Below are positions 1-10,200 of a DNA stretch of 27,124 nt, one piece after another. The DNA comes from Phallusia fumigata (Eukaryota > Chordata > Ascidiacea > Phlebobranchia > Ascidiidae), in assembly GCA_008931825.1 (NCBI GenBank), contig QXVZ01021586.1, positions 1 to 27,124 on the forward strand, given 5' to 3'. The position numbers and the translations under genes are program-made. A model generated the notes under the pieces. That model had not been told where the DNA came from, did not search any database, and saw only the letters and a program-made list of their open reading frames with translations. Positions within the stretch are counted from its first letter, which is position 1. Each line of letters opens with the position of its first letter.

Positions 1-537
1 CTGGAATCGGAGACATAAAATTTTCACCCCATTTTCGAAAAAACACCAAGGCTATAGCCTTGCTCATTTTTCTGTTTTGTGGGGGTCAAAAAATGGAAGA
101 AAATTCCGGATTTCAGGCAGTTTCTGACGTAACATTCCAGTTTGAAACTGTTTTGGGCCGGTTTGGGCCTGCTACCAAACCTCTAAACTGGTTTAAACCT
201 GAAAACTCGCAATATTCTTCCAAAAATGGATTTTCTATTAATTTTTTTCCTGAAAAGCAGACATTTGGCCAAGTCTCGAAGGGTTTTTTTATTCAATGCA
301 CATGTGAACCTGAATGGAATATAAGGAACAATTGATGAACAAGAGCGCAAGAAAACATCCACAAAAATGTACTTGATGTGCATTGACATTTAATTGAATC
401 TACCAAGTGGGCTGTTGCAAATGTAACAAACAAATTCGCAAATACTAACAGCATTCGCAAATACTAACAGCATCTTTTTCATATCAACTGACCATGACTT
501 TGTACAAAAAAAATGGAAAGTTTCCATTTTCTGACTT
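1..537. other. Intergenic, no gene recognised
   Basis: AT-rich sequence downstream of the mL54 gene on its strand. Open frames here are short and show no recognisable protein. The only structure seen is a 19-bp tandem duplication at 434-471, listed separately. Confidence 0.5.
434..471. repeat. Two-copy 19-bp tandem repeat
   Basis: The unit attcgcaaatactaacagc occurs twice, head to tail, at 434-452 and 453-471, with no mismatch. It is a simple local duplication with no evident function. Confidence 0.9.
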
Positions 538-543
538 TTTATT
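538..543 (-). promoter_or_regulatory. Poly(A) signal of the mL54 gene
   Basis: The minus strand reads AATAAA 13 bases past the mL54 stop codon (stop at 556-558). Position and sequence fit a canonical polyadenylation signal, implying a very short 3' UTR. Confidence 0.75.
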
Positions 544-555
544 CAGACAAAATAT

Positions 556-1223
556 TTAGTTTTTTGAATCTTTTAACTTCTCCTCTGGTGTCTTTAAAGG
601 TAATCGACTTGTGAAGTTTAGTTCATGGTGCTTGGGAGGAACAAAAAAGCCTTTTCCTTTTTTAGGTAGGTTCCTCATATATCTGCGCTGTCTACCCAAT
701 GCATACCAATACTCTTTAGTGGTTGGATCCATTTTTGAGTAGTGCTTCGGTCTCCCAAGGTGGATATCCCATAACCTAAAGTAGAGTAGTATTTTAAATA
801 TTTTAAGGATTATTTAGCTTATGTTGAGATGTTTGACAGCATTTTTGTTAATGCATCCTGTTAAAAATCTGCCACATACATCTTAATAGTTAAAGTTGCT
901 ATTGTTTTAAAACTAAGCATTTTTTCTTTGGCATTACGTAACCCTAAAGGTCAGGTTATAAATTAGTAAAATGTCTATGTGTACTACGTCAATTGAACAA
1001 CCTCTAAATTTTTTTGTGTTAATATTTGAAAACTTATGTTTTTGTACCAAACAAGAAAACTGTATCATGTTTTTGTACCAATCAGGGTATTCGGAGTCCG
1101 GTTTCAATTCTGGGTCTTCCCCATCCTTGTATTTATTCAATCCACAACATCTGGTCGTTAGAAGGTGGGCATCAGTCACAGGTTTCGGTTTTTTGACCGC
1201 CGCGGCCTTGGCTGCTTTAGTGG
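556..1223 (-). CDS. MRPL54: Mitochondrial large-subunit ribosomal protein mL54, last two exons
   Basis: Component of the large subunit of the mitochondrial ribosome. Two coding exons are visible, 1223-1079 and 775-556. The first starts after an acceptor ending gtgcag at 1224 and ends at a phase-2 donor (gatTG/gtacaa). The second starts after ctactttag and completes a Trp codon, reading Glu-Tyr-Pro-Asp-Trp across the junction. The pattern of an LLTT-like segment, then NKYKDGEDPELKPDSEYPDW, then LWDIHLGRPKHYSKMDP and KEYW matches the conserved core of metazoan mL54 (recalled family pattern YK-G-D--LKPD-EYP-W and LG-PK). After the conserved part there is an extra tail of about 30 residues rich in Lys and Pro. 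The first exon, expected to carry the start codon and mitochondrial targeting peptide and to end in phase 1, was not found between 1224 and 3319. An in-frame stop lies just upstream of the acceptor, so an upstream exon is required. Confidence 0.88.
1036..1080 (-). repeat. Duplicated splice-donor segment in mL54 intron
   Basis: On the minus strand the exon end followed by gtacaaaaacat (donor at 1078) is repeated 31 bases downstream as TTGgtacaaaaacat. Use of the second copy would add 31 bases and shift the frame, so the first donor is the coherent one. Homology across the junction supports it. Confidence 0.7.
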
Positions 1224-3319
1224 CTGCACCAAAAAAGGGGAAAAAGGTTTGAAGAAAATCTTAAACATATCCTGAGGTTGGAACTATGATTAAGTTGCTA
1301 GAAATACTTTGTCCTCAGCCAAGCATGCAGGGTTAATATGATGTCAAATATACATGTGTGACATGAACAGGTCGGAATAGTCGGGAATCATAGGGAATTG
1401 GTGGAATATTTTTATCCGACTCTTAACTCCTAATAAAAAAAGCCCAAGTAAATTAAAGTAGTCCAGTTTTTATAATTTTGCAATGCTGCATTTGTTTTTA
1501 AATAGGAAATTTTTGTGAAATGTTGGCAATGGTAATAGGTCACTGTATCAGGTTTTAGCTGTTTTATTAAAAACTCGTTCAGCCTATAAGTAAACCAGAA
1601 TGGCAGTCTTAAGTACTCAAGATTCCAAAATAATTAAGTCGGAGTCGGCAATCTGTGTCAGGATCCTAATAATACTAGGTGTCTGAGTTGGATCTATACT
1701 CTGCAACTCTGGTTTCACAGGCCAATAAATCTAATTGTCAATATTGTTTAATAGTCCATTAGCAAAATAAATCTTTCCAGGAAAGAGCACAAGTAGTTAT
1801 TATAGGCACAAAACAGCTCTTTATCATGTTGTTTAAAGTATATCGAAACCATTAAAAATGTCTTCGTCCATGGTTACCTCAAGTGAAGGAACTGGCAAAT
1901 TTTATTAACTGTTTTGTCAATAATCAAACAAGTGTTTTATCAACTTTTACGAATTGGAAATACCTGTTCTGCTGAGCTTGGCAAACTTAGTTGCAGAAGT
2001 TTGAAAACATCTTGAAATTCCAAAACTTATATGTGGGGCTATCATAATTATAACTAACTAGCGAAAAACTTTGGAATACATACAAGCTGTCAAGATCCAA
2101 GCAAAACAATTAAACCTGCAGTCACGCTTTATCTCTGTTCCACGCATGACTGGTTTCACAACAACAATTATTTTTTATTGGAAAAGGGGGCAGTTTTGTC
2201 AATTGTTCCTTTTTAATTGCCTACTTCCGGTAGGGACCGCCTGCTTGGAATAATTTTGGTCTAACATTACAACTGCAAAATATATAAACTTGACAACTTA
2301 TAAACGCGACTCACATAACTGGAGTAGAGAAGAGTTTAGTTGAGACTACAACAGCTGGAGCCATCTGTTGGAAGCAAACGCTTGGGTTCATAGGGTAGCT
2401 AACTAAGACCAAAATTCCCACGTGTAAAGATTGGCCAGTTTAAACTATCTACAATTTACATCACGTTACCTCTGCAGTGTCTTTAGCAAATATTTGAATT
2501 CCGTTGCGTCAACAGACATTCACTTGTAGGCGCGTTTCTGTGCTAAAAAGCATTTAGCAGTCTTTGTGTTCTAAGCACACGCACAGCGATACTTTTAATT
2601 ACAACTCAGCCCAGATAAACACGGATACAAGTATATATGAAACAGTACGTAGAAACGGCAGCAGTGCAGGTGAGGCATTGTTTAAACACATCTACAACGC
2701 CTATAATAGGCTAATTACCAAAAGTATCTAGATTATGTGCTGAACCAATTGTGCGTGTATGGCAAAATTGGGGGCAGATACATTGCAGCAGATTTAAATT
2801 CATTTCTACAAGAAAATGAACAACGGCGATCCTGTGCGCAAAAACATTTTTCTACTGTTTTTAGCATTGGCTCGTTTTTAGCAAAGATTGTTCCGTTTTT
2901 TCATGTTATTTTGTATCTTTTTGCGCTATCCCCAAAAACATTGCCTACAAAAAAAAACTGCCATAAAAGGCAGGAAGAACACATGCAGAATGGCGGTATA
3001 ACTTAACACTATACACAAGAAGGACGTAAAGGACAACACGCCCCGAGTGTCCTGTTCTCAGCACAAGCAGAAGCAAGTTATAAGGCCAAGTCGTATTTCG
3101 TCCGCGATTGATTAAACAATTGAAGCGTAAACACACGTCAAAATTGTTCGTACCAACTGCACACAGACCCAAGTACAGGACGAAATCAGTGCAGGAGTGT
3201 TTTTCTACATGACGTCAGATTTTTATGACGTCACAAAGACTGAATCCCAATACATCTGAGTCAAAAAAAGATACTGAATACAATACAAGCTCGAGAAGTG
3301 GCAGATTGTTGCCCATCTT
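1224..3319. other. Region between mL54 exon and Citron 3' end; no coding exon supported
   Basis: This stretch must contain the start of the mL54 gene if that gene does not span Citron, and also the Citron 3' UTR. Open frames on both strands are short, low in complexity and without recognisable homology. One minus-strand ATG near 2519 is followed by 17 codons and a gtaacg donor at about 2467, but it ends in phase 2 and cannot join the mL54 exon. No canonical AATAAA was seen on the minus strand close to the Citron stop. A CATAAA variant lies near 3222-3227. Confidence 0.45.
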
Positions 3320-4241
3320 TTAGACCTCGGTAGACGGCACATGGCCATATTTGGACCCGGGGTTCATGTCCCTCCTTCGGGCCGGTTTTGCGGGGGCCGC
3401 TTTTCGTGTTGTCGAATTTTGCACCGGTCGCCATTTCAACCGCGCTGTGACGTCATCGGAGTACGCGTCAGACGCGCTGCCCTCCTGTGATGAAGGGAGG
3501 AGGATATTTTTATGAATAAACCTCTCGCTGTGAGCGTGGGAATTTAAGGTATGACGTACCTCGCTGCTTGGCACTACGGTATCACTGTCAGTGGCAGTGT
3601 TGACCAGGGTTTCGCTGTCGGTGTTCGTATCCAATGAGATTGCGTCACTGCAGATATACACAGTATTTTAGTATGCAACATTTGTTTACCTACACCCCCC
3701 AGATAAGTGCCCCACAACCATTTTTGACTTACATCACACTTTAAAACTTTCCAAATTCGGCCGCACACCTCGATCTATTTTTTTTGGCACACCAAAAAAT
3801 TTTCGAAATCACAAACCAAAACATTTTGGAGCCAAATTGAGCGGTAACAATATATTTTTATCATTAGCGACAGAGACAGAGTGTGTGTAAACCAGCCTTT
3901 TTACAGATAGTAACGATTAGGTGACTAAATGTAGAAACATCAAGCAGTGACGTCATCAACATGGCGAAGTCATTAACATTTTAACATTATTTGTAAACTG
4001 GCACGCTGCGTTCAAAAAGTTGCCGAAGTCTGTTACAGAGCAACATATGAGCTGTGGAACATACCTGTCGCTCGTGCCGCTCGTCCACCTGCTTGTGTCG
4101 ATCGACTGGCACGATGACGACATATCACGTGTCTCCCGAAGGTTCGACATGTCGCTGAGCGCCGACGAACGCTTGACGGCTGGCGATGCGAGCGAGTCGA
4201 CCGACGCCGATAGAGCGGCGTACCGACGTTTGTTGGCGATT
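3320..4241 (-). other. CIT: Citron C-terminal tail with PDZ-ligand-like end, exons 32-34
   Basis: Exon 32 (4241-4065) begins IANKRRYAALSASVDS, corresponding to the Asn-Lys-Arg region after the CNH domain. The junction with exon 31 splits a Lys codon (AA/A). Exon 33 (3647-3560) is Asp/Ser/Thr-rich, and exon 34 (3484-3320) is basic and Pro-rich and ends Val-Pro-Ser-Thr-Glu-Val-stop. The final Thr-Glu-Val fits a class I PDZ ligand (S/T-X-V). Vertebrate Citron also ends in a PDZ-binding tail (Ser-Ser-Val) that binds PSD-95. The last intron is only 75 bp. These exons are clearly richer in G, C and CpG than the surrounding introns. Confidence 0.85.
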
Positions 4242-7200
4242 CTGCCAGAGGAACAGGTATAATGTGGTTAGATTTTTTTTAGTACGTATTAAAGTAAGGG
4301 GTGTCAACTGAAGGTAAATTCACCCCTTAGGACAGTGATTCCTAATATGGGGGTAACTTGGCATTTTCAGGGGGTAATTAGATTTTTTTAAGTTCTGTTG
4401 CACTATAATATGTAAACTTTGTAGATATAGAGTTCGCTGTAAGAAAGGGAATATTTAAAATCCACCAGTTTCTTCTCAGGGGTAACGATATTCTTGCAAT
4501 TATTAACAGGTCCCCGATAAACTTAACAGGTCCCCGATTTAGATGCCAGTTCAACTTGAGACCCAGGTTTTACAGCAATTTTCAACTGATTTTATCAGTT
4601 TTATTATAGGACCATGCAGTTTTGATTTCAGAAGAAAAATTACACCACCCAACATAACACTTCTAAAATTACAAGTCTGACATACAGACAGTAATAAAAC
4701 TTTATACACTAAGAAGTGTCACAGACTTTTGCGAGGGGGAAATTTAGTTGAAAAATGTGATTACTTACTTGACAGCTTCCCTGCTTCCACCCTGCATATT
4801 TCCCTTGCAGCAAAACACAGAAGTTCTGGAACCCTCGACAGAACTGAGGTAAACAGCGCCACTAGTGATGGCAGGACCCAAGTATCTCCCACTAGAATGA
4901 CGACACAACTACTTTTGGCATTGTACAAACTCCCAAACAACTTTGGTAGGAATACACAGCAATAATTATGGTCTAAACTGGAAGGTAAAATACAAAACAC
5001 CCTTTTTTCAGTGTTTTTCAGTCTATAAGACTCTTACAGATAAGTTTTTTCGGATCCTCTTCCATTTGTTGTCACATAGTCCACAGATGCCATGGCATAT
5101 TTTAAACCCATTGTCTTATTTTCCTGGCTAATTAAGTCATTATCCTAATGGGTAGATAAGTCGAAAACGGATTAAAAGTAAACATAAAGTCCAAAGAGAA
5201 ATTTATATTCGGAAATGTTTATTTTCTTCTGCGAGTCTGGAATTGGTTTGCATAAGGGTATTTTTTATTTTGATATGTCAGTCTGGAGATTTAAATTTCC
5301 ACACTTTGTTTACGCTAGTAATATCGCCCTTGACAAGTATTAGTATAAAGTTGTGACATTGAGATTTCAACTGCAGATGGTTGTTTTACGATCAGTACGT
5401 CGTTGTTTTTGACAGTGACAAGTTAAGAACGGTTTTAATTTTTTGCGAATTGATTGTCTGTTGGAAATACCTCGGAAACGAGAGGAAGGAATGATCAACA
5501 ACCGCCTCCTCAGCTGATTGATCCTGGGACGAGTCCAGTTGTAAGATTTCTACAGAGTTAAACTGAACGACGACAAGATATGGTTCTCTGTATTCTGAAA
5601 TAGAAACAGTGGAAAATGTGAAATCCCAAGCCTGTTATGCAAGAGAATGATACATGTCAAATATTTTTTACGTTTTGTATACGTTCCTGTCTACTCTACA
5701 ACTTTGGCTTACAAAACAAAATAACTTGTCAAAATTAAGATGCATAATCTAAATTTGGATGGCCTGAAATTAACCGATTTATTCCATACTAGGGATGGGC
5801 CGAACCGAGCCAGAACCCGAGTACTCGGTACCGANTTGTTTATTTTGTTTCGCAACTGCTGCGTTAAAATGCCTGGCTGGTTTATCATTGTGTTGTGTCA
5901 GTGTTCAAAATGACTGCTTTACTGAAGTTTTAATCGAAAATAAATGTGCTTGTTTTATTAGTATGGTTGAATGACGGTTTCTTTCCAAAAACACAGATAC
6001 CGTGGTAAGTTTCGAACCCACAACCTAACAATTACATTTGCACTTTCAGATGCTAAGTATTTTCTATTGTCAGATTCCCAATTTGGGCCACGAAATTTCA
6101 AGAGCAAGAACGGACACAGACCAAGCGGGTGAACGCGGGAAGCTCAAGATGTTACTTCATGTAACAAAAAGGTCGCTATAAACGAATTTTACCGTCAATC
6201 TTGTAATCTGTAAGGTCAATTTCATAGAAGGTGTTCGTTCCGATGATGACGCTGCATGCGGTGAAAAGCATACAAGTACAAGGCTCACTGGTGGCTACCT
6301 CCTATGGAACAAATATTCTTGTCAGTTTTACAGTCACTCTATCCAACACAGTTATGTAGCGGTTACTTAGACAACCTATGACAGATAAACGTTTTTGTTG
6401 GAGATTACAACACTTTTTAATGCACTAAATATGAATCTGTTCATAATATGTGCAAGTAGTGTTCGAAGCAACATGCTTTTTTAATCAAACGTTTCGACAA
6501 CAACTATTGTCACATTCAGTGATAGAAAGAGGCTTGCACCAGACACAAAAGTATTTATTTGTAAAAATTTTTAAAACCGCCTTAGTGTTTGCTGGTTCAT
6601 ATAAAATGAAACTAAATTAATTGTTGTTGTTTTTTTGGTGGGGAGGGGGAAATGGTCGACATACAATCTTTACTGAAAAAAAAGGGATTCAGGTGCAATG
6701 TGACGCATGTAAAACAGTTTTGTAAAAAACGTGTAATGGAACAGCAATAAACATTTCACTGGGCAACTAGACACCTATGACTCGACAACCTTTAGCATGA
6801 AAAGTGCTATTCGGGCTTCTTTACACCGACTAAACCACTCTTGGGAACAAACCCTATTTCAAAACTAATTACAGGCAAGAGAACTTATTTTATGGCATAT
6901 TGCTATAGAGCATTACTTTCATAAAATTAATATAGTGGTATGTCCTATGGCGTATAGCTATAATGAATGCAACGCAGAAATGCGACAATCACTTTATTGT
7001 TTTTATGTCACAGGTGCCAGATAAAGGAATTATGAGCCACGGGTTGCCGACTTCTACTTAGATAATCTTGATCATATAAAATGCACTTGAAAAAAACAAC
7101 TTCAGGCAACCTTCTGTTTGCAGAACTTCTTGAGTCGCTCGTTATACTTGAGCACGGTAACACTGGAAGCTGATGCAGCACACAAATAATGGACTCCCTC

Positions 7201-10200
7201 CGCATGACCGCACGCGATCACGTGACAGTTGCTGACCTCCGTGTCCATAAGCGCCACCTTGTGGCTGGTAATCTGTTTATTGGCATTTGATTTTGTTTGT
7301 AAGATGCTTTTTTTGTTTGTTGGGTTGAAAAAATTCCTATTAACTTCACAATTTTAAGCTTAATTTATTAGATTAGATTAAAAGGAGAAAACAATACTAA
7401 TTTAACATGTGGAAAAAAAGTATTTATTGCGAAAATATGTAATTCATTACTTTTTCAAAGTCTAATTCATTACTTTTTCCTGTGAAATTTTATGTAAAAA
7501 TTGCAAAACTGTTTTTGTAAAAGAAAGAAGGTCAAAAATTTTGAAACAAGTCAGATTTAAATCCAATACCGAAATAATTTTTTTAAACAGGGTAACAACT
7601 GACAACCAACTGCCAAATAACATTTAACATCGGTAGCTGTTTCCCCCACACGTAATTCTCAAAAAACACATTATGCACATTTTAAAACTTACATTGGAAA
7701 TGTCGAAAGTAACGAGACGGTGTTGTGGGCCCTCGATGGCGACCACTTGGTGTTTGGAGAGCAAAATCATCTGGAAAACCTTTCCAACCCCCTTCACTTG
7801 TGTCATGTTGGCTCGCGTAGATACAGATGATGTGCTTGGTGCAAGAAGGTAGAGGCCTTCGTCACAACCGAACAAAATGTGCTGCAACAAATGATGATTT
7901 GCAGAAACGGTAAGGATGCTTGTATAAGACCAGAGCTGTGATTCTCAAGCAGTGTGTCGCGAAGTATTCGTATTTTCAGAGTGCAACTCTCATGCCGTGT
8001 GTCGTGTATCATATTTTACTCGATTTTAGAGCTTGATGAGGATATGAGGGTGCGCATGACAACGCTAGAACCTCGTTTTGATATATTTGTCACCAAAATC
8101 AGCTTTAGGTTGCAAAATAAATTTCTTTAAACAAGTTTCTTGGTTTTTGCCTGCAAATTTACTTTGCTTTTTTGATATATTTTTTCAGACCTTTTGGCCC
8201 GGAGAACTTTTTGCACAAACCTTGAACTAACTTGTTTTTAGACACTTAAAGTTCAAAACATCTAATTCCAAGACAAAAACAACACTGTACGCAACGCTTA
8301 GAAGAAGCGTCAAACCGAAATTACAAGTGGAAATTATTTTGGATCAGCACAACACCTTCAGAGCAGATACCTCAAATGAATCAGTTAAGTAGATAACTGC
8401 AACCTTTTTCACAAACAGTCAAACGTGTAAATTACGTCACATCGCATTTACCTTGTCGGAGATTGGAAGTGAACAATTCATTTCCAGTTTTTCATCGCTC
8501 AGCAAAGTCAGGATCTCGTTCCCGATAATTTTCTGCGGAGAAAAAGATGAATTTTAACGCATGTTTACAATCCAAAGAAAATTTTGTTGTACAGTTAACC
8601 GTCATTTGTTCAAATTAGGGATTTGAATCTTGGGTCACTCGATCCCCTTAGGAATCGCCACATCTAGTGGCTGTTTGTAGGAATTTATGTTGAACCCCAA
8701 AACGGTTAGTTCCTTGCGCCATCATAGTGTTGAATTTATCACTTTTACAATTTTTCAAAACGTCATTTAGCTATTGTAACAAATAAGTAGCATTTAAGGA
8801 CTATAGCGATGATAACATGGTCTATTTGTGATTCTGAAGTTTCAAAAAAGTAGACAGGCGTTGTACAAAACCACTGTCTTATACAAAACGACCCGACCAG
8901 CCAGCCTACCGCATTACTGCTGATATTTCGGGAGCCGTTGTGCTGTGACGTCACTGCTTCGAGTTTTTCGACCCACTGATGTTTCTCGGCATAACCTGCA
9001 GCGAGGAAATAAACTGAGCGAGCTGGCCAGCACGAGTTGCTCGAACCGGTGTGAATCTTGAACACGTACGGAAGATCTGCAAAAAGTCGGGTTTCTCAGT
9101 TAGAAAAATGGAATGGAATTGACATGTTGGCCGTTAGTTAAATTGTTTTCTCTATACTGGTCTAGGAAAGGCTTAGCTAAACCGCGGCTCTTGGTACCCA
9201 TGTATGCGGCACTACGTACTCGTGTTTTTTGACAATAATCTGCTGTAAAATGTAAATAAAAATGCACCTTTTGTTAAGATTATTTACAACCTAACTACAT
9301 GGAATTAAGTTTTCTTGTGTATATTTTATTGTATCTGTAAATAAATTACTTCAAAAATTCTTGAACTGCGGCTCTTCGAAATTTGGGTTTTCTTGTAAAT
9401 GAGTTGAGGCTAACTTTACAGTTAGGTTATCCATAATAAGTGCACAGTATTTCTTTTAGGCAGACCAATGGTTCCAAACCTTCTAATATTACTTTATATA
9501 ACTTCTTGTCTAGTAGGGGAGGAATGAAAATCCAAAATAAGCAAATAGGGAATGCATTAAAAAAGATTGGGAATCAACAGGTTATGCTATTACAATCTAG
9601 TCCCAAGGCCTGTGTGGATTAGGAAACTCTCTAGTAAGAGTTATACCACAAACCTTGTCTGGCGGTGCCAGGCAACTCCGCCTGACTGACGTCAGTATGT
9701 ACGTAAGCAGCCTTGCTCAGGTCGATGACGTCATCCTTTTCGCTCTTAGAAGGTGATTTGGCGTTGAGGGGAAGGATTCGAAGGTGGATGGAAGTTAGAC
9801 GAACTGTTCGCGACGTCCATGAATCGTCACCACACAACACTGGAATCATATGGAGGTCATAAAATCACAGTCGACCAAAACTGGTTAAGATTTTCGGCGA
9901 TATTGTGCCTTGCTTATGTGCAGACAACTACAGGTGGGACTCTTAAGCACGTATACCCTATTCATTTTGTCGTTTTCAAATAAACTTATGCACTTATGAC
10001 GACAACAGCGATTGTCGAAACGTTTGCATAATAATGTATTCACTATATACAAGCTCTCGGGCTTTGGCAGTTTATGTTACAGCTTCAAAACGTAGCCGAT
10101 AACTTAAAAAATGGGCCGAACTAGTACTTCAGTATTCAGAACATTAAAGTAATGCTCGATCACCACCGCCTGAATATCGCAAAATTAAAAGTTTAAACAT

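Larger units (their letters stand above)
4769..8532 (-). other. CIT: Citron CNH domain, exons 26-31, internally incomplete
   Basis: CNH (citron homology) domains form a beta-propeller-like interaction module. Exon 26 (EMNCSLPISDK), exon 27 (FGCDEGLYLLAP), exon 28 (LCAASASSVTVLKYNERLKKFC), exon 29 (TSEPCTCMLFTACSVIIGTN), exon 30 (EYREPYLVVVQFNSVEIL) and exon 31 (RYLGPAITSGAVYLSS, CCKGN) follow the family in order. Between exons 29 and 30 about 60 residues are missing relative to vertebrate Citron. No sequence resembling them was found at 5595-6192 on either strand. The flanks are both phase 1, so the visible exons still join in frame. Confidence 0.87.

Noticed and set aside
971..1252. Plus-strand open frame of 93 codons
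   Set aside because: It is the shadow of the mL54 exon on the opposite strand; only the minus frame has family homology and splice borders.
2467..2519. Possible first exon of mL54 (ATG at 2519, donor near 2467)
   Set aside because: It ends in phase 2, while the mL54 exon needs one leftover base; the join would hit a stop. The peptide is not a targeting-type sequence.
4125..4307. Alternative minus-strand frame across 4241-4065 ending in an early stop
   Set aside because: The exon 31 donor leaves AA, so the reading enters the other frame (KIANKRRY). That frame matches the Citron family and joins exons 33 and 34 in phase.
4625..4670. Possible extra Citron micro-exon between exons 31 and 32
   Set aside because: First considered because of an apparent phase mismatch. 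Re-reading the exon 31 donor as AA/gtaagt resolved the phase, so no extra exon is needed.
8763..9065. Citron PH exon extending to 8763
   Set aside because: A GT donor at 8909 follows Asn-Ala, and the next exon (8532) joins in phase with family homology. The extension is intron read-through.
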